Assembly: GCA_035041965.1 (NCBI GenBank) | Contig: JAPYMA010002305.1 | Coordinates: 1-64,000, forward strand | Origin: Anisakis pegreffii | Taxonomy: Eukaryota; Nematoda; Chromadorea; Rhabditida; Anisakidae | Length of the DNA: 64,000 nt | Reading direction: 5' to 3' | Shown here: one piece after another, positions 27,764-38,805 of the stretch | Layout: every line of letters starts with the position of its first letter | Position numbering within the stretch: the stretch's first letter is position 1 | Made by a program: the position numbers and the translations under genes | The notes under the pieces: model-generated | What the model was told of the DNA's origin: nothing | Database searches by the model: none | The model's input: the letters and a program-made list of their open reading frames with translations, nothing else

Positions 27764-28138
27764 TTACGAAAGTCCATCGTTCAAAATTCTTGCGCACAAC
27801 TCAACTGCACTAATATTAGAATTTGAAAGTTGAGTCTTATAAGATTCTGAAAGTTTAGAAAAAATTCTCAAAAAGAAATAATTTTTCCTACTCAAAGTGT
27901 CGCTTAAGTTGTCACATTCAAACGGAACAGCACTTTCGTGGTTGGTGTAAAATATTATTTGCACTAAACGAATTTTAAAAATGTCTTCATTGTGACTGAT
28001 CAAACAACGTTTATCCGTTCCATTTTCACGTTTCATTATCGAACGTTGAATATTACATTCAATTTCCGATTGGAAAACCTCAGAACGACCATTTTTCCGG
28101 TTGATTACAACGATTCGATTAGAAGGCTGATTGGGATT
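27764..28138 (-). CDS. Possible exon of unknown gene
   Basis: Open frame after a CCAATCAG acceptor at about 28139, running roughly 120 codons to a stop at 27764. It contains NRIVVINRKNGRSEVFQSEI and a C-terminal stretch with LSNSNISAVELCARIL. Amino-acid composition is protein-like, but no domain is recognised. It could belong with the 28858-29136 frame upstream on the same strand; the joining intron would contain the TTA microsatellite. Evidence is weak. Confidence 0.3.
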   Translation of the reverse strand, partial: NPNQPSNRIVVINRKNGRSEVFQSEIECNIQRSIMKRENGTDKRCLISHNEDIFKIRLVQIIFYTNHESAVPFECDNLSDTLSRKNYFFLRIFSKLSESYKTQLSNSNISAVELCARILNDGLS

Positions 28139-28788
28139 CAATTCATTTGGCGATCCATTCAACAATTACTTGAATGCATTTTCGTTGGATCGCTTCTGGA
28201 TAAAGGCACACACTGATGAAATATTATAGTTATATCACGAAATGGGTTCGACAGATGTGCGAATTATAAGAGAATATAATTTTGGGAATAAATCGAAGAG
28301 TAATGATAGTAGAAATAGTAATAATAATAACGCTTATTATTCTTAGCATTACTATCATTATGTGATTCGGGGCACTATCACTGTTCTAAAAATAACAATA
28401 GTAATAATCAAACGATTGCTCACCAGAGTCAATAGTTGAGAAACGTGAACAGATGGCGATTTAAAAGGAAACGAAATGGAAGACTACTTTTATAGGATGA
28501 ATTCAATTCACATGATCAAAAATCCATTGGAAAATCAATGAGGACTAGAGGGCGCTGTGGAGAGGAAATGAGAACAAATTGGAACGTTAAGACGATAAGA
28601 TATGACGAGTATTGAAGAAATTCAATAGGAAATTAAGAGACGATCACATCTGCAGAGATGAAATTGGAACAGAAAATTGCATTCGAAAGAGAAACATTTC
28701 TTCAGTTCTTAACAATGGTAACAATAAAAAATCAATTTACGAACGGCATTATCATTTGGCGAGACGCAAAATGCGTCCAAGTACCTCG

Positions 28789-28820
<32 letters not shown>

Positions 28821-28837
28821 CATTATTATTATTATTT
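28789..28837. repeat. (TTA)n microsatellite
   Basis: An almost pure trinucleotide run of about 49 bases with one interruption (ATC). It creates an artefactual poly-Ile or poly-Leu tail in overlapping frames. Confidence 0.95.
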
Positions 28838-28857
28838 GAAAAAGTACTTCTGTACTC

Positions 28858-29136
28858 TCAAGTATTATACTCAAATATTGTGAGATTATTTCCTTTCAGA
28901 TTATTTCCGTTCGAAACACTTGCAAACTGTGTTTGTTCCCAAATCGTCAATTTCTCTGCATTTCTACCCTCCAAAGGACATCGCTGGCAACTGACGAATG
29001 TATCAGTGAAGTTATTATTCTTGCACAATTGACACAAATTGTCTTTACCTTGTATTAATTGTGAAACATCCAAAGGTTCCGAAGAATCCTTCTCACTGTC
29101 AGATATCTTTGCATTTCTTGAATCGATTGCGGACAT
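28858..29136 (-). CDS. Putative CxxC-type first exon
   Basis: Not recognised. A 92-codon frame starting MSAIDSRNAKISDSEKDSSE has a hydrophilic Ser/Asp/Glu N-terminus followed by two cysteine pairs, NLCQLCKN and SCQRCPLEGR, separated by about a dozen residues. The CxxC-CxxC spacing suggests one zinc site, as in treble-clef or RING-like folds, but no family is assigned. The frame may end at a splice site (GCAA|GTGTTT) instead of its stop. Downstream exons are uncertain. Confidence 0.35.
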   Translation of the reverse strand: MSAIDSRNAKISDSEKDSSEPLDVSQLIQGKDNLCQLCKNNNFTDTFVSCQRCPLEGRNAEKLTIWEQTQFASVSNGNNLKGNNLTIFEYNT

Positions 29137-30332
29137 TGGAATGTTTTCGTGGAAAACATCAATATTATAGGCATTTTAACATTTAGAGACAATCGTATTG
29201 CTTTGAGAATGAATCTATTGTGATTGCAAGATTATGATTGGTGAATGAGGCTTGTTTTCGTTCAATCAACCTCACTTATACCTGGATTACCTGCATTGGC
29301 CAGGCTATCAAACGTTATATGAAATTATATGAATGCAGAATTATATGAAATATTTGTATTTGAACGAGTGAACATTAAAATGGAATATTATTTCTTGTTT
29401 CCGTTCTAATTTGTGCATATTCGAAGATGTTATCATTAGAAATATTGCGTTATTAACACTGAACGTTTCGAGGTTCAACGTTGAGTTCTGGTAAGAATTA
29501 AGTGATCAAGGAACGTTTTTTGTTCGCATGAGAACAACTGAAACGGATGAAACTCATTTGAGAAGAAGCATTGAATAATGCGATGAACATGTAATGAGGC
29601 GTGTTTGAAATTTGACGTGGGAAGAGAATCAAAAAATTAGATTCAAAAGAGCAAATGAAATTTAAAAACTGAAATTACGAGTAACGAGGTAAAATTTTAG
29701 TAGCGAATAACGTTCTATGCTGGAATTTACTGACGAGCTAATTGTAACTGATGTTCACAACTTGGGAGTAGTTCATTAGAGCAATTCTGAGAAGGCTTGT
29801 AAGTGAATTTGTAATTTGAGTAAAGATGAGCTACTGAAACGCGTTCAGTTCGCTACTAATGAAATTTTCGAAAGAAAACTGAAAACGAGATTCAATTCAA
29901 GAATGCACACATGACGAATTGCGTGCCTGAACAAAAAAAGTTGACGGCCAATTGGATCAAGTGATGATGCTCAATGAACAACGACAAAATGACACAATCA
30001 TGAAAGTGATATCACGACGTGTCACAAATCAGCTATCGCCATAAGATACAGAATCTTAAGGTATCGTTATTGTTGGTAGTATCAAATCAGCAGGATCGAC
30101 GGGGTATCATAAAGAAGTACTCAAAAACTATAATTAAACGTATACGCATACGGTTGTTTGGTGCAACGAAATGGAAAAGAAATAAATAAGGAGACGCATT
30201 AAAATGCGCCTTAAATGGGAGAGTTCAGTTAACGAACAATGAATCTATCGGTCACGACAACAACAATGCCCTAAGCACGCACAAATCCGCATAATGCGTA
30301 TTTCAACATATTTTAATATATTCAAAAAATAA
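29137..30332. other. Spacer upstream of duplicated gene copy 1
   Basis: AT-rich, with only short frames. No gene, RNA gene or repeat recognised, apart from the start of the duplicated unit near 30300. Confidence 0.5.
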
Positions 30333-30390
30333 CGCAAATTGCGTGGAAAATTATGCAAAGTGACGATTGACATATGTGCAAAAACTGTAA

Positions 30391-30662
30391 ATTACTATGG
30401 ATAATATTGAAAATTTGCGTGCAGTTTCGATTTCGCTGACAAATCACAACAAAATATGCAAATTCGTGCATGAACTGAAGTTATAAAAGGGAGTCGGCGT
30501 TCGTCTCCAATATCGTCGTCCATTTGGGTAGTGCCGTACAACACTAATTTGTAGTGTTGTTGTTGTTGGGGCTATTTTGGGGTTGTGGTGATACTGGGCG
30601 ATTCGGCTTGGTTTGAAAGAATTATTTCATCACCACGATATTCGGAATAAGAACGAGGGAAA
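30391..30662 (+). promoter_or_regulatory. Promoter and 5' leader, copy 1
   Basis: TATAAAAG at 30482-30489 lies about 175 bases before the start codon. Downstream is a leader hairpin, ACAACACTA / TAGTGTTGT with a five-base loop, at about 30538-30560, followed by (GTT)n. Positions 30391-30641 appear base-for-base identical with 38533-38783 in front of copy 2. Confidence 0.75.
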
Positions 30663-31951
30663 ATGACGCAGTCACGGAAGAGTTATATCATGCGCAGCAC
30701 GGCGGAGCGTACGTTACGCTTCATGTTCAGACGACGGCCATGCATGATCGTGGCATTGTTGGAAGTGCTGCTTATGGGCATTCTGATTATGGTCTTAATG
30801 TGGATGATGATTATCTATGATAATGATACACGCAAAATTGCCTTGCTGGAAAAGGTTGTCGCTATGAGCAAATCGGATGAAGTGGATGAATTCGGCAAGA
30901 AATCAGACTTCTGGCGTTGTCAATACGACGTGCCCAAAGATCGCAAAACATCCGCGTACAACTTCGAATTGTGCAAAATATCCTCCGAACTGAGTCCACA
31001 AAAGTTTGCGTTCATAAATGAATGGCCAAACGACAGTTCTTGTACGGGACGTATGAAGAGTGTGCCCTGCCAGACGTATCGATCCAGTGAAATGCTTCGA
31101 GCCGACGAACTTGCCCCATATCAAGAACTTCCGCGAAGTTGCATGGGAGTAAATGGAGTGGCGATGCCCTATGCGTTGGTGAACGTGAATCGAGGAAGAC
31201 TCGTACGAAGAATCGCTTTAAAAAATTTGATAAAATTTAAAGGTTAGGTAGTGGAAACTTTCGAAGCAGTTAATTCTTTCTGAAAACATACACTCAACTC
31301 CTTACCAGACGAAAACAACTTCGTCACTTCGCACTACTTTGTAACAATTTAGAAAAAACTTCGATCTAATGAACGGTGAATCACGGTGAATCGCATATAG
31401 CATAGCAAAGTATTATCAGTTAAATTAATGACACGTTATTATTATTTTGATTTCTTCTGTCCTTTCAGCTGCCCCGAAAATTTTAACTATCAAATTTTCT
31501 ATTGCACAGAAATTATGTGTCATTCCTCATCGCCACTCGCCGATTGCATACATACTACTACTAGAATGTGCAAGTGCTTGTTATAACAATAACAGTAAAC
31601 TGATGATATCAGTATCAGTAATAATAATGATTATAATTATTGTGCAATAATGATGGCTGTCATCCAGGTCGCATCGTGTTATCCTCGGATCTGTTCATGC
31701 GATGTCCAAACTGTCGCGTGAATAGTCAGTATCATCGAATTAAACGAAGAGAGACGAGACAGGTAACTAAAGAGGTTATCGTCGATACAAGAACTCGTGT
31801 AAACGAAACGCGCAATCAAACCGTAGAATATTGTGCACGACTGCTGCGAACATTCGTTAAGGGATGGCCCGATTTAGTGATGTTTTGCGATACGCAGGAG
31901 GAGAGCGAGATTGACATTGATCGCAAGGTGTATTGTCCTTATAAGAAATAG
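30663..31951 (+). CDS. Unknown type II membrane protein, copy 1
   Basis: Not recognised. Two exons, 30663-31242 and 31668-31951, joined in phase 1 (AAAG|GTTAGG to CATCCAG|GTCGC), give 287 residues. A basic N-terminus (RFMFRRRPC) precedes one hydrophobic segment at about residues 28-52, so the topology should be type II with a C-terminal ectodomain of about 230 residues. That part has ten cysteines, including RCPNC at the start of exon 2 and YC/FC/YC near the end, and Asn-X-Ser/Thr sites (NDSS, NETR, NQTV). All ten cysteines are shared with copy 2. The paralogue's matching exon borders and phases support the model. Function is unknown; a surface or secretory-pathway role is inferred from topology. 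Confidence 0.8.
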
Positions 31952-32280
31952 AAATAACAAATTGTTTGGTTGCTGATATGAACCATTTATTGTTTTGTTG
32001 TTCACTGAAATGATGGTATTGGATGATTTGTTTTGTGATCGTGTTCACTTTGGATATTTTTCGTTGATAAACGCTCTTTTTCAGTTTAAAGACACTGATT
32101 TGAAGATTGAATTTGTGTATGTGCGTAAGATTTGTATAAGGTACGAAGATTAGATAACTAGTTCGTTGGGCTAACAGAATTCCAATTCAGTGGTTTGAAT
32201 TTCGAGTGAAATTCATACGAACAGAGTGCAACTTCACAGTACGACTGTATTATATGGGGATGAGTTGTATGTCTATGGTC

Positions 32281-32345
32281 TAACAGTAATAATAGTAATA
32301 ATAATAGTGATAATAATAATAATGGTAATAATAATAAAAATAATA
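32281..32345. repeat. AAT-type microsatellite, 3' flank of copy 1
   Basis: AATAATAGT/AATAAT-rich tract. A shorter version occurs in the same place after copy 2 (about 40555-40600), so it predates the duplication. Confidence 0.85.
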
Positions 32346-32930
32346 TTTATTCGCGTGATAATATATGTAGCAAAATTCGGTAGTGATAATCAAACCAGTC
32401 AGTCGCTCATTATAAGGTGAGGTGAGCAGAATCTAAAATGAAAACTCTAAATTTGATGATAGGTTGAACTCATAGATGAAGTAAGCGTTTTCGTCGAACC
32501 ATATCCGAATCAAAACCACTCTGAATGTGTTGAGAATACGCAAAATGCGTTTTCGGAAGGAAGAGGACTCATACGATACGTAGAGGTGATAGCGCGACAC
32601 CCGCTTGTCATGCAATATACGGGATAAGAAGCATTGTAAGTGAATAACGCATGGCCAGCCTTCTTGATAGAAGAATAAGTGGCATATGAGGAGGAAAACA
32701 AAAATGATTCGCATGTGGTGATGAGTCGCCTTCGTGCTTGCCAGGCACAAATCGACTGCTTTCGAGTTCTTCGTTCAGTTTCAATATCGGAGAAGAGCGT
32801 TGAGTAAAATTCTGGATAACGCGATGAATGATGGTGCTACTGCTGCTGAGATCGATCACATGCATGAAGCATGTGAGCATATGAAATGAAAAGAGTGTCA
32901 TGCATTCGCTCTACTGAATTCATTCCTATA

Positions 32931-32995
32931 ACATATGCATGTGCATGTGCATGTATGTATGTATGTATGTATGCATGTGTGTGTGTGAGTGTGCA
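32931..32995. repeat. Compound GCAT/TGTA/TG microsatellite
   Basis: ATGTGC units are followed by (ATGT)n and (GT)n. Artefactual His/Ala or Tyr/Ile frames occur on the minus strand. Confidence 0.9.
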
Positions 32996-34586
32996 TGATT
33001 TCATGCATGCATGTGCATGAACATCAGGAAACACCAACATCAATATTGATAAAGAAAAGAGCGACCGACGACGCATCGCAAAACAAAGCTACCAACCAAC
33101 CAACCGAGCGAGCATCTGAGCCAGTCAACTAGCAACAACTCTACGTTAAGAGAGTGAAACAGCCAGCGATACACCATCCCAACTCATGCTAACATGCTAA
33201 CTTCGATGTTAATGCCACTAGAGTAACATCACTAAAGCAAAAATAATACTGCCTCATCGTGCAGTATGAGACAGCATAGGAGGCCTGACGCTAGATGAGG
33301 TTTGTAAGTGCATAGAGTAGTGGTGCAGCTTGTTTGGGATATAACAACGATACTGGCACAGAGATACAAGCTTATTAGATGGCTAAATGAACACTGAAGA
33401 TATTACTCGAGATATGAATTGAAACGAACGAGCGAGCGAGCAATTGTTCAATTATTTGGATTTGTTTCGTTTCGTCACTGCATGGATGAATGCAGAGAAG
33501 CGGTGATGACCGAAAGAAGGCGCTCTCATTGACTGTCGTCTTGATTCTTCTCTTGTCATTCGTCTTGCCTCGAATCGCTCCACAAAAAGCCAACAATAAG
33601 AAGCTTCCGCAGTAGTTAGCTCTTATATCATAGACGACGACGCCTATGAAAGAATAGAAAGAAATCAACAAACACAGCTAGCTCATAAACTGTCCCATAA
33701 AAACTTATAATTTGCATAATGAATAATGATGCGTTATGCATGATGCGTGCACCACATCGAAAGATAATTTTGAGCACATCACATCATATTTATGGCTGAT
33801 TGATGCTTGGTCTGGTAAGTTTTTTCTAGATGATGTGGTGAATTTGTATTGGAATGGAAAGGCGTTTAGGCGGAATAGGAAGCGAACAGCCGATATATGG
33901 ATGATGGAATAGTCGATTATGAGTGATCTCAATATTGTATGTTGTTTGAGGTTGACTTAACTCGGACTATTCCGCTGTTCATAATCAGATCTGTCATGTT
34001 TGCGATAGTTGATGAAGCAAAGAACTGCAATTGGAGGTGAGAGTGAATCAAATGAAGCGCACAAAAATATGGATAGGATGGATGCATTCGCTTGTAGATT
34101 ATTTGATGGCGTGAAAGGGGGTAGATGAAATGAACGAGAAGTCATACTGAAACGAGAAAATTTGCTTTACACTAACTTCCATCAATATCATATAGGATAG
34201 ATTGAAGGAAAACGCTTGTCCGGATAAGTACGACGCAATTTTGATTTCCGCTCTATGATGAACACTTGCTGAGAAGTGAAACGGTTCATAAAAGCAACAC
34301 ACCTTATAAGTGACCATTTAGAGTTAAGCACTTAAATAAATCCTCCCAACAGCAAACGTATCGTTGCATACGGGTATTAATCTACTGGATAAAACATCAT
34401 TAGATTGAATAATTATTATAAAGAAGATATGCGACGGCTGTGTCGAATGATCTGTAAACGAAGTGCTTGAATAGGCCATAAAAACATTCACTTTGTTGAA
34501 CGATATAAATTCATTTTCAATTGCAATATTATGGTTAAAGATTGCAAAAAATGCTGCTAAAAGCGTATCGATATTTGTTCTATAGG

Positions 34587-34651
34587 TATTGAGTTGAATT
34601 AATATAATATAAGGACGGAATATTGAGTTGAATTAATATAATATAAGGACG
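34587..34651. repeat. Tandem duplication, period 34
   Basis: Two exact 31-base copies, beginning TATTGAGTTGAATTAATATA, at 34587-34617 and 34621-34651. Confidence 0.9.
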
Positions 34652-35474
34652 TATTTAAATATGGAATACCTTGAATAATAAGTACTAATTGAGGTGAGTG
34701 AAGATAGATTTGACCGCAAAGTGGAATGAATTGATTTCAAAATGAAATGAATTGAACTGAATGAATCAAATGACGAATGCATGAAACGTGAGAGCTCTAG
34801 CACTAGACGGGAATATTATTGATGGACAAGACTGATTAATAGACTGCAGTCGTGATATAAGATGGCAATCTTCAGTTGACACGTATCTTTATACGAATGT
34901 TTTTTACGAGTGTATTTTATTTGATTATTTACAGCATCTGTTCGTTAGTCACTACATAAATATAAAATGCTTCATTGGTGACTGACGACGAAATTTTAAG
35001 AACGTTCAAATCGTTTATGCTACGATATCTCATATGCATATATTTTTATGGATCTTTTGGTTACATAAAAGCCATTTAAAGTAATGACAAGATCTCCCAG
35101 AAAGGGAAAAGATTCTCGGAAAAGAAGCGATCAGATCAGTGAACATGTTACTGGTGAGCCAGCAGGCAGACAAGCAGGTTTCTCTGATTAGCGGATGCAA
35201 CGAACGAACACTATTGGAGTAGCGCATTTAGCTGTAAAATGAAACGACCAACTTTACTTCCACACAAAAAAATGGTGGACAGTATATGTGAAAGAGCTGT
35301 GTTTGGTGTCATCTCTTTCATCAACATTTCGTCAACAAACTTCCGTATGATACAGTTTCTGAATGTAATATTTGATAAAATTTCTGTATGCATTCCATCA
35401 AAACAATTCAAATGCAGTCTTTATAAGCATAAGCTTATACAATTGACGTTCACCATTTCACACCAAACAATACA

Positions 35475-35526
35475 CGGATCAATCATGCATTCAGTTGCAT
35501 CGGATCAATCATGTATTCAGTTGTAT
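35475..35526. repeat. 26-bp tandem duplication
   Basis: CGGATCAATCATGCATTCAG plus six bases at 35475-35500 is repeated at 35501-35526 with two C-to-T changes. Confidence 0.9.
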
Positions 35527-37689
35527 CAAAAGAACTTCGTGACACTCACCTAAAATCGTATTCATTAATTTCGTTCGCAATGCATTCCAAATCCAGGAAA
35601 TCATCCTTTCCAATAGACTGTTTGTTAAGATATACAAGTGAGTATCTAAAAATTGCTGATGGCCAACTGAAGCTGATGACCAACTGCTTCATTCGTGAAT
35701 GTGAACGGGACTGATGACACCGCTTCGTTGATAATTTATAATGCAAACACGATTGGGAATATTCGAACAATACATCATGAAAATTATCATTTTTATGGAA
35801 AAAGTTTGCGAAAAACAACTGGAATCGCGAACACTGTAAAATCCAATGCAAATAACGATTAACTTTTGAGCAATACACCATATGAATGAGTTTTGCACTT
35901 GATTACGAACAAAACAGTATAGGTATGATACATGCATTCCGAGAATCAACGCAAAAGCAAAAGTATCCATGGTCTTGGAAAGATACCCAGTACTGATAGC
36001 TAGAGAACCGTATCAAGACTAAGCAAGACAAAAGCAAAGCGCTGAACCAACCGATTGACTCAAACAAATCCATTTCTAGAAAAGAACACCGTTGTGAACT
36101 CAATAATCATAACAGCAAATAGTAATGATCAACTGATTTATTACAAATTAATCTATTAATTTCGACAAATATTCAGCGAGTTGACTCCTAATGATCATTC
36201 GTTCTTTCAAAAAAAATTTTTTTTTCAAAAGAACTTAAAATTCATTTACTTTATTCATTTACTGCCGTTTTTTACATTCCACTTATAACCATGCTAAGTA
36301 GCTCTCAGCCAACTAACAGTGTCGAAATATTCGCAAAAATTTGAAATTCTAAGTCTAAAGGAACGACAACTAGCGATCACTATACTAGAAATTGATCTGA
36401 ATTACTGCAAAATATGTGATTTCATCCATTGATTACTTGAATTATTTGAAAATGTTGGCTGAGCAAGTGCCATCTTGAAGTGGAACCATAAGGTAGGCAT
36501 TGATTGCGTCATACAGTCCAGGTTCACGACAAGTCGGAAACCTTTCCATAGTGCACAGCATGAATCTATCGAAATTTTAATGCGAAGTCTTTTTCTGTTG
36601 GCATTGCCAATTTTTTTTGGCAATTCCAACAAAATCTATCGAAACTCTGTTGGAAAAACTGTGCCAATTTTTTCCAAAATTTTCGAAATCGCTACATAAT
36701 CGACACGAAAATCTACGAGATTTAATGTGAACTTTGCTCAGTCAGAACTTGTAATTTCTGGTTGCTCAATGCAATTGCTAATTATCAGAGTGACTTTCTT
36801 ACTTTATTTCCAGATCAAATAATTATTATACTAGATAATTTCCATGCAATTAAGCGCAACAACCTGCGTTTTGTATATTCAAAATAAGATATGAAAACAC
36901 TACTGCCATGACGATTAGACGATAGACTAAAGCAATCGATTGGTTACGTTCAGTCATCAAATATGACAGAACGGTGGGCGGATGAAAGGATGGATCACTC
37001 ATTCAGTTCAATTGCCGGATTATGTAAAGCTGTCAGCCCTCATCAAACTACCAGACAGCTTATCTTGAAAAATCCTCGAATATACAGATCGATCAAATTC
37101 ACATCTCTCTAGGCTTTCAGGATTAATAGACGCATGTCTCTGGAAAACGTCAACGAAGAACGATCAAATATTAGATTCATATTGCTCGTAAACGATTGAA
37201 CGAAAGCGATAGATGACGACTAAAAATAGATGCATATTCGAATATAAATTACGTACACATAATCGGAAAAAGCTTTCTTTTAGCTCCGAGATACAATTCT
37301 AAAAAAGTCTGCACACAGACACACGGATCAATATGCTGCTTAGACGTACAATCCCATACTAATTCCACTTATCGTTGTGCTCATGGATTCAGCATGCTTT
37401 GCGAGATTCATGGATCGCATCATGGATTAAGCATGTACGGCAATTTCAATGTGTATATACCAATAAGCCTAAGCCATCACGAACAATGCGTAAGCTTCAA
37501 CACACACCAAAATAGTCCTCCTCATGCTTCAGCATAGTAAAGTATGGCTTCATTTATTTATGTATGTGCTCCATACACTTACCATCCATAAAAAAAGTCA
37601 TCTGCCAACATACTGGATCCATCCTCAGTAGATCTACATATGCTATCGGCAAATCCATGAACTCAATGAATATAATATCTGTGGAATAT

Positions 37690-38420
37690 GCATTGCATTA
37701 CTCATATATTACTACATTTCATTACTCAATTTGTTCGTATTACATGTTTAATAAGGCAACCAACAACAACGTCTAATTTAGCCGGTTATATTCATGAACA
37801 ATGGAAGCGATTCAATTTGCGATACTCAATATCAGTTTCTATTGCATACGCATCAAATTCTGGAACATTTCCATATTATACAGAAAGTAGACACTACAAT
37901 ACGCAAAAATCTACCAGTGTATCGACGCAATTATATAAATCATAAGACGAGTTGCAATGTCACAGTCTCTTGATTCCATCTATAAATTGGAACCTTACAT
38001 CAGACAAGAAACAACGCAAATAATTATGAAACTATTCGCATGCATATCTGCAAAAAAAGATTGTAGATGAGTCGGAAATAATTTCGCAGAGTTTGTCGAA
38101 ATTTTTCAAAGAAGAACGAGGGAATTCGTTGTTTTCACCAACATTCGTCATCAAATCGTTCCATCGATGACCGACTTTGTTCAACACCTCAATATGACTT
38201 CCACGTAGCATTTCAGCGATCCACGAGAAATCGTCATTGGTCGTATCCGAGACAAACCAAGGATGTGCCTGTAAAGCGAACTCATCTCAATAAAACATCT
38301 TCATTCATTTATCCATTATCAATATTCCATCAGCATCTTAAAAAATGATCATCAAAAACGTCAGCACAACTCATCACATCACAACACTTCAAAATGGCCC
38401 ATGAAATGGAATTGAAAAAG
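37690..38420 (-). pseudogene. Truncated ARMT1 3' fragment with lone exon 8
   Basis: Positions 37690-38030 match the 3' flank of the intact ARMT1 gene (41660-42010). They are joined directly to sequence matching 42890-43200. The latter includes a full exon 8 (about 38268-38143, minus), still open and encoding AHPWFVSDTTNDDFSW then EMLRGSHIEVLNK, plus its flanking introns. Exons 9 and 10 and all of exons 1-7 are missing, so it cannot encode an enzyme. It is a by-product of the segmental duplication that created the two membrane-protein genes. Confidence 0.85.
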
Positions 38421-38532
38421 AATGAATCCACATAATGAAAATAGTAAATTCATATGCTGATTTCAACATGTTCAAAACATAACGCAAATTACGTGGAAAA
38501 TTATGCAAAGTGACGACTGTGCAAAAACTGTT

Positions 38533-38805
38533 AATTACTATGGATAATATTGAAAATTTGCGTGCAGTTTCGATTTCGCTGACAAATCACAACAAAATAT
38601 GCAAATTCGTGCATGAACTGAAGTTATAAAAGGGAGTCGGCGTTCGTCTCCAATATCGTCGTCCATTTGGGTAGTGCCGTACAACACTAATTTGTAGTGT
38701 TGTTGTTGTTGGGGCTATTTTGGGGTTGTGGTGATACTGGGCGATTCGGCTTGGTTTGAAAGAATTATTTCATCACCACGATATATCGGATAAGACCGGG
38801 GCAGG
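38533..38805 (+). promoter_or_regulatory. Promoter and 5' leader, copy 2
   Basis: TATAAAAG at 38625-38632 and the ACAACACTA/TAGTGTTGT leader hairpin are as in copy 1. The 251 bases 38533-38783 read as identical to copy 1. An 8-base difference lies just upstream. Confidence 0.75.

Larger units (their letters stand above)
30300..32545. repeat. Duplicated segment, copy 1
   Basis: This segment is homologous to 38440-41225: promoter, both exons, intron and about 600 bp of 3' flank. The right edge of similarity is near GAGAATACGCAAAATGCG (32530-32545). Copy 2 carries additional insertions in the 3' flank. Confidence 0.9.
32546..37685. other. 5-kb segment present only after copy 1
   Basis: No gene recognised. 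The matching interval after copy 2 is only about 400 bp (41226-41650), so either copy 1 gained or copy 2 lost this DNA. It holds a (GCAT/TGTA/TG)n microsatellite at about 32931-32995, and tandem duplications at 34587-34651 and 35475-35526. The frames up to about 111 codons around 35.2-35.9 kb occur on both strands and look incidental. Confidence 0.5.

Noticed and set aside
31447..31650. 67-codon frame in the intron of membrane gene copy 1, after a CTTTCAG acceptor in matching phase
   Set aside because: The same stretch in copy 2 has an early in-frame TGA, and the later CAG|GTCGC acceptor keeps phase in both copies.
35239..35970. Several 90-111 codon frames on both strands
   Set aside because: Overlap each other on opposite strands, lack motifs or splice-phase logic, and include a 26-bp tandem duplication.
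37564..37945. 70-85 codon plus-strand frames, partly similar to 41643-41912
   Set aside because: Similarity comes from the segmental duplication of ARMT1 3' flank; no domain or start conservation, so judged non-coding.
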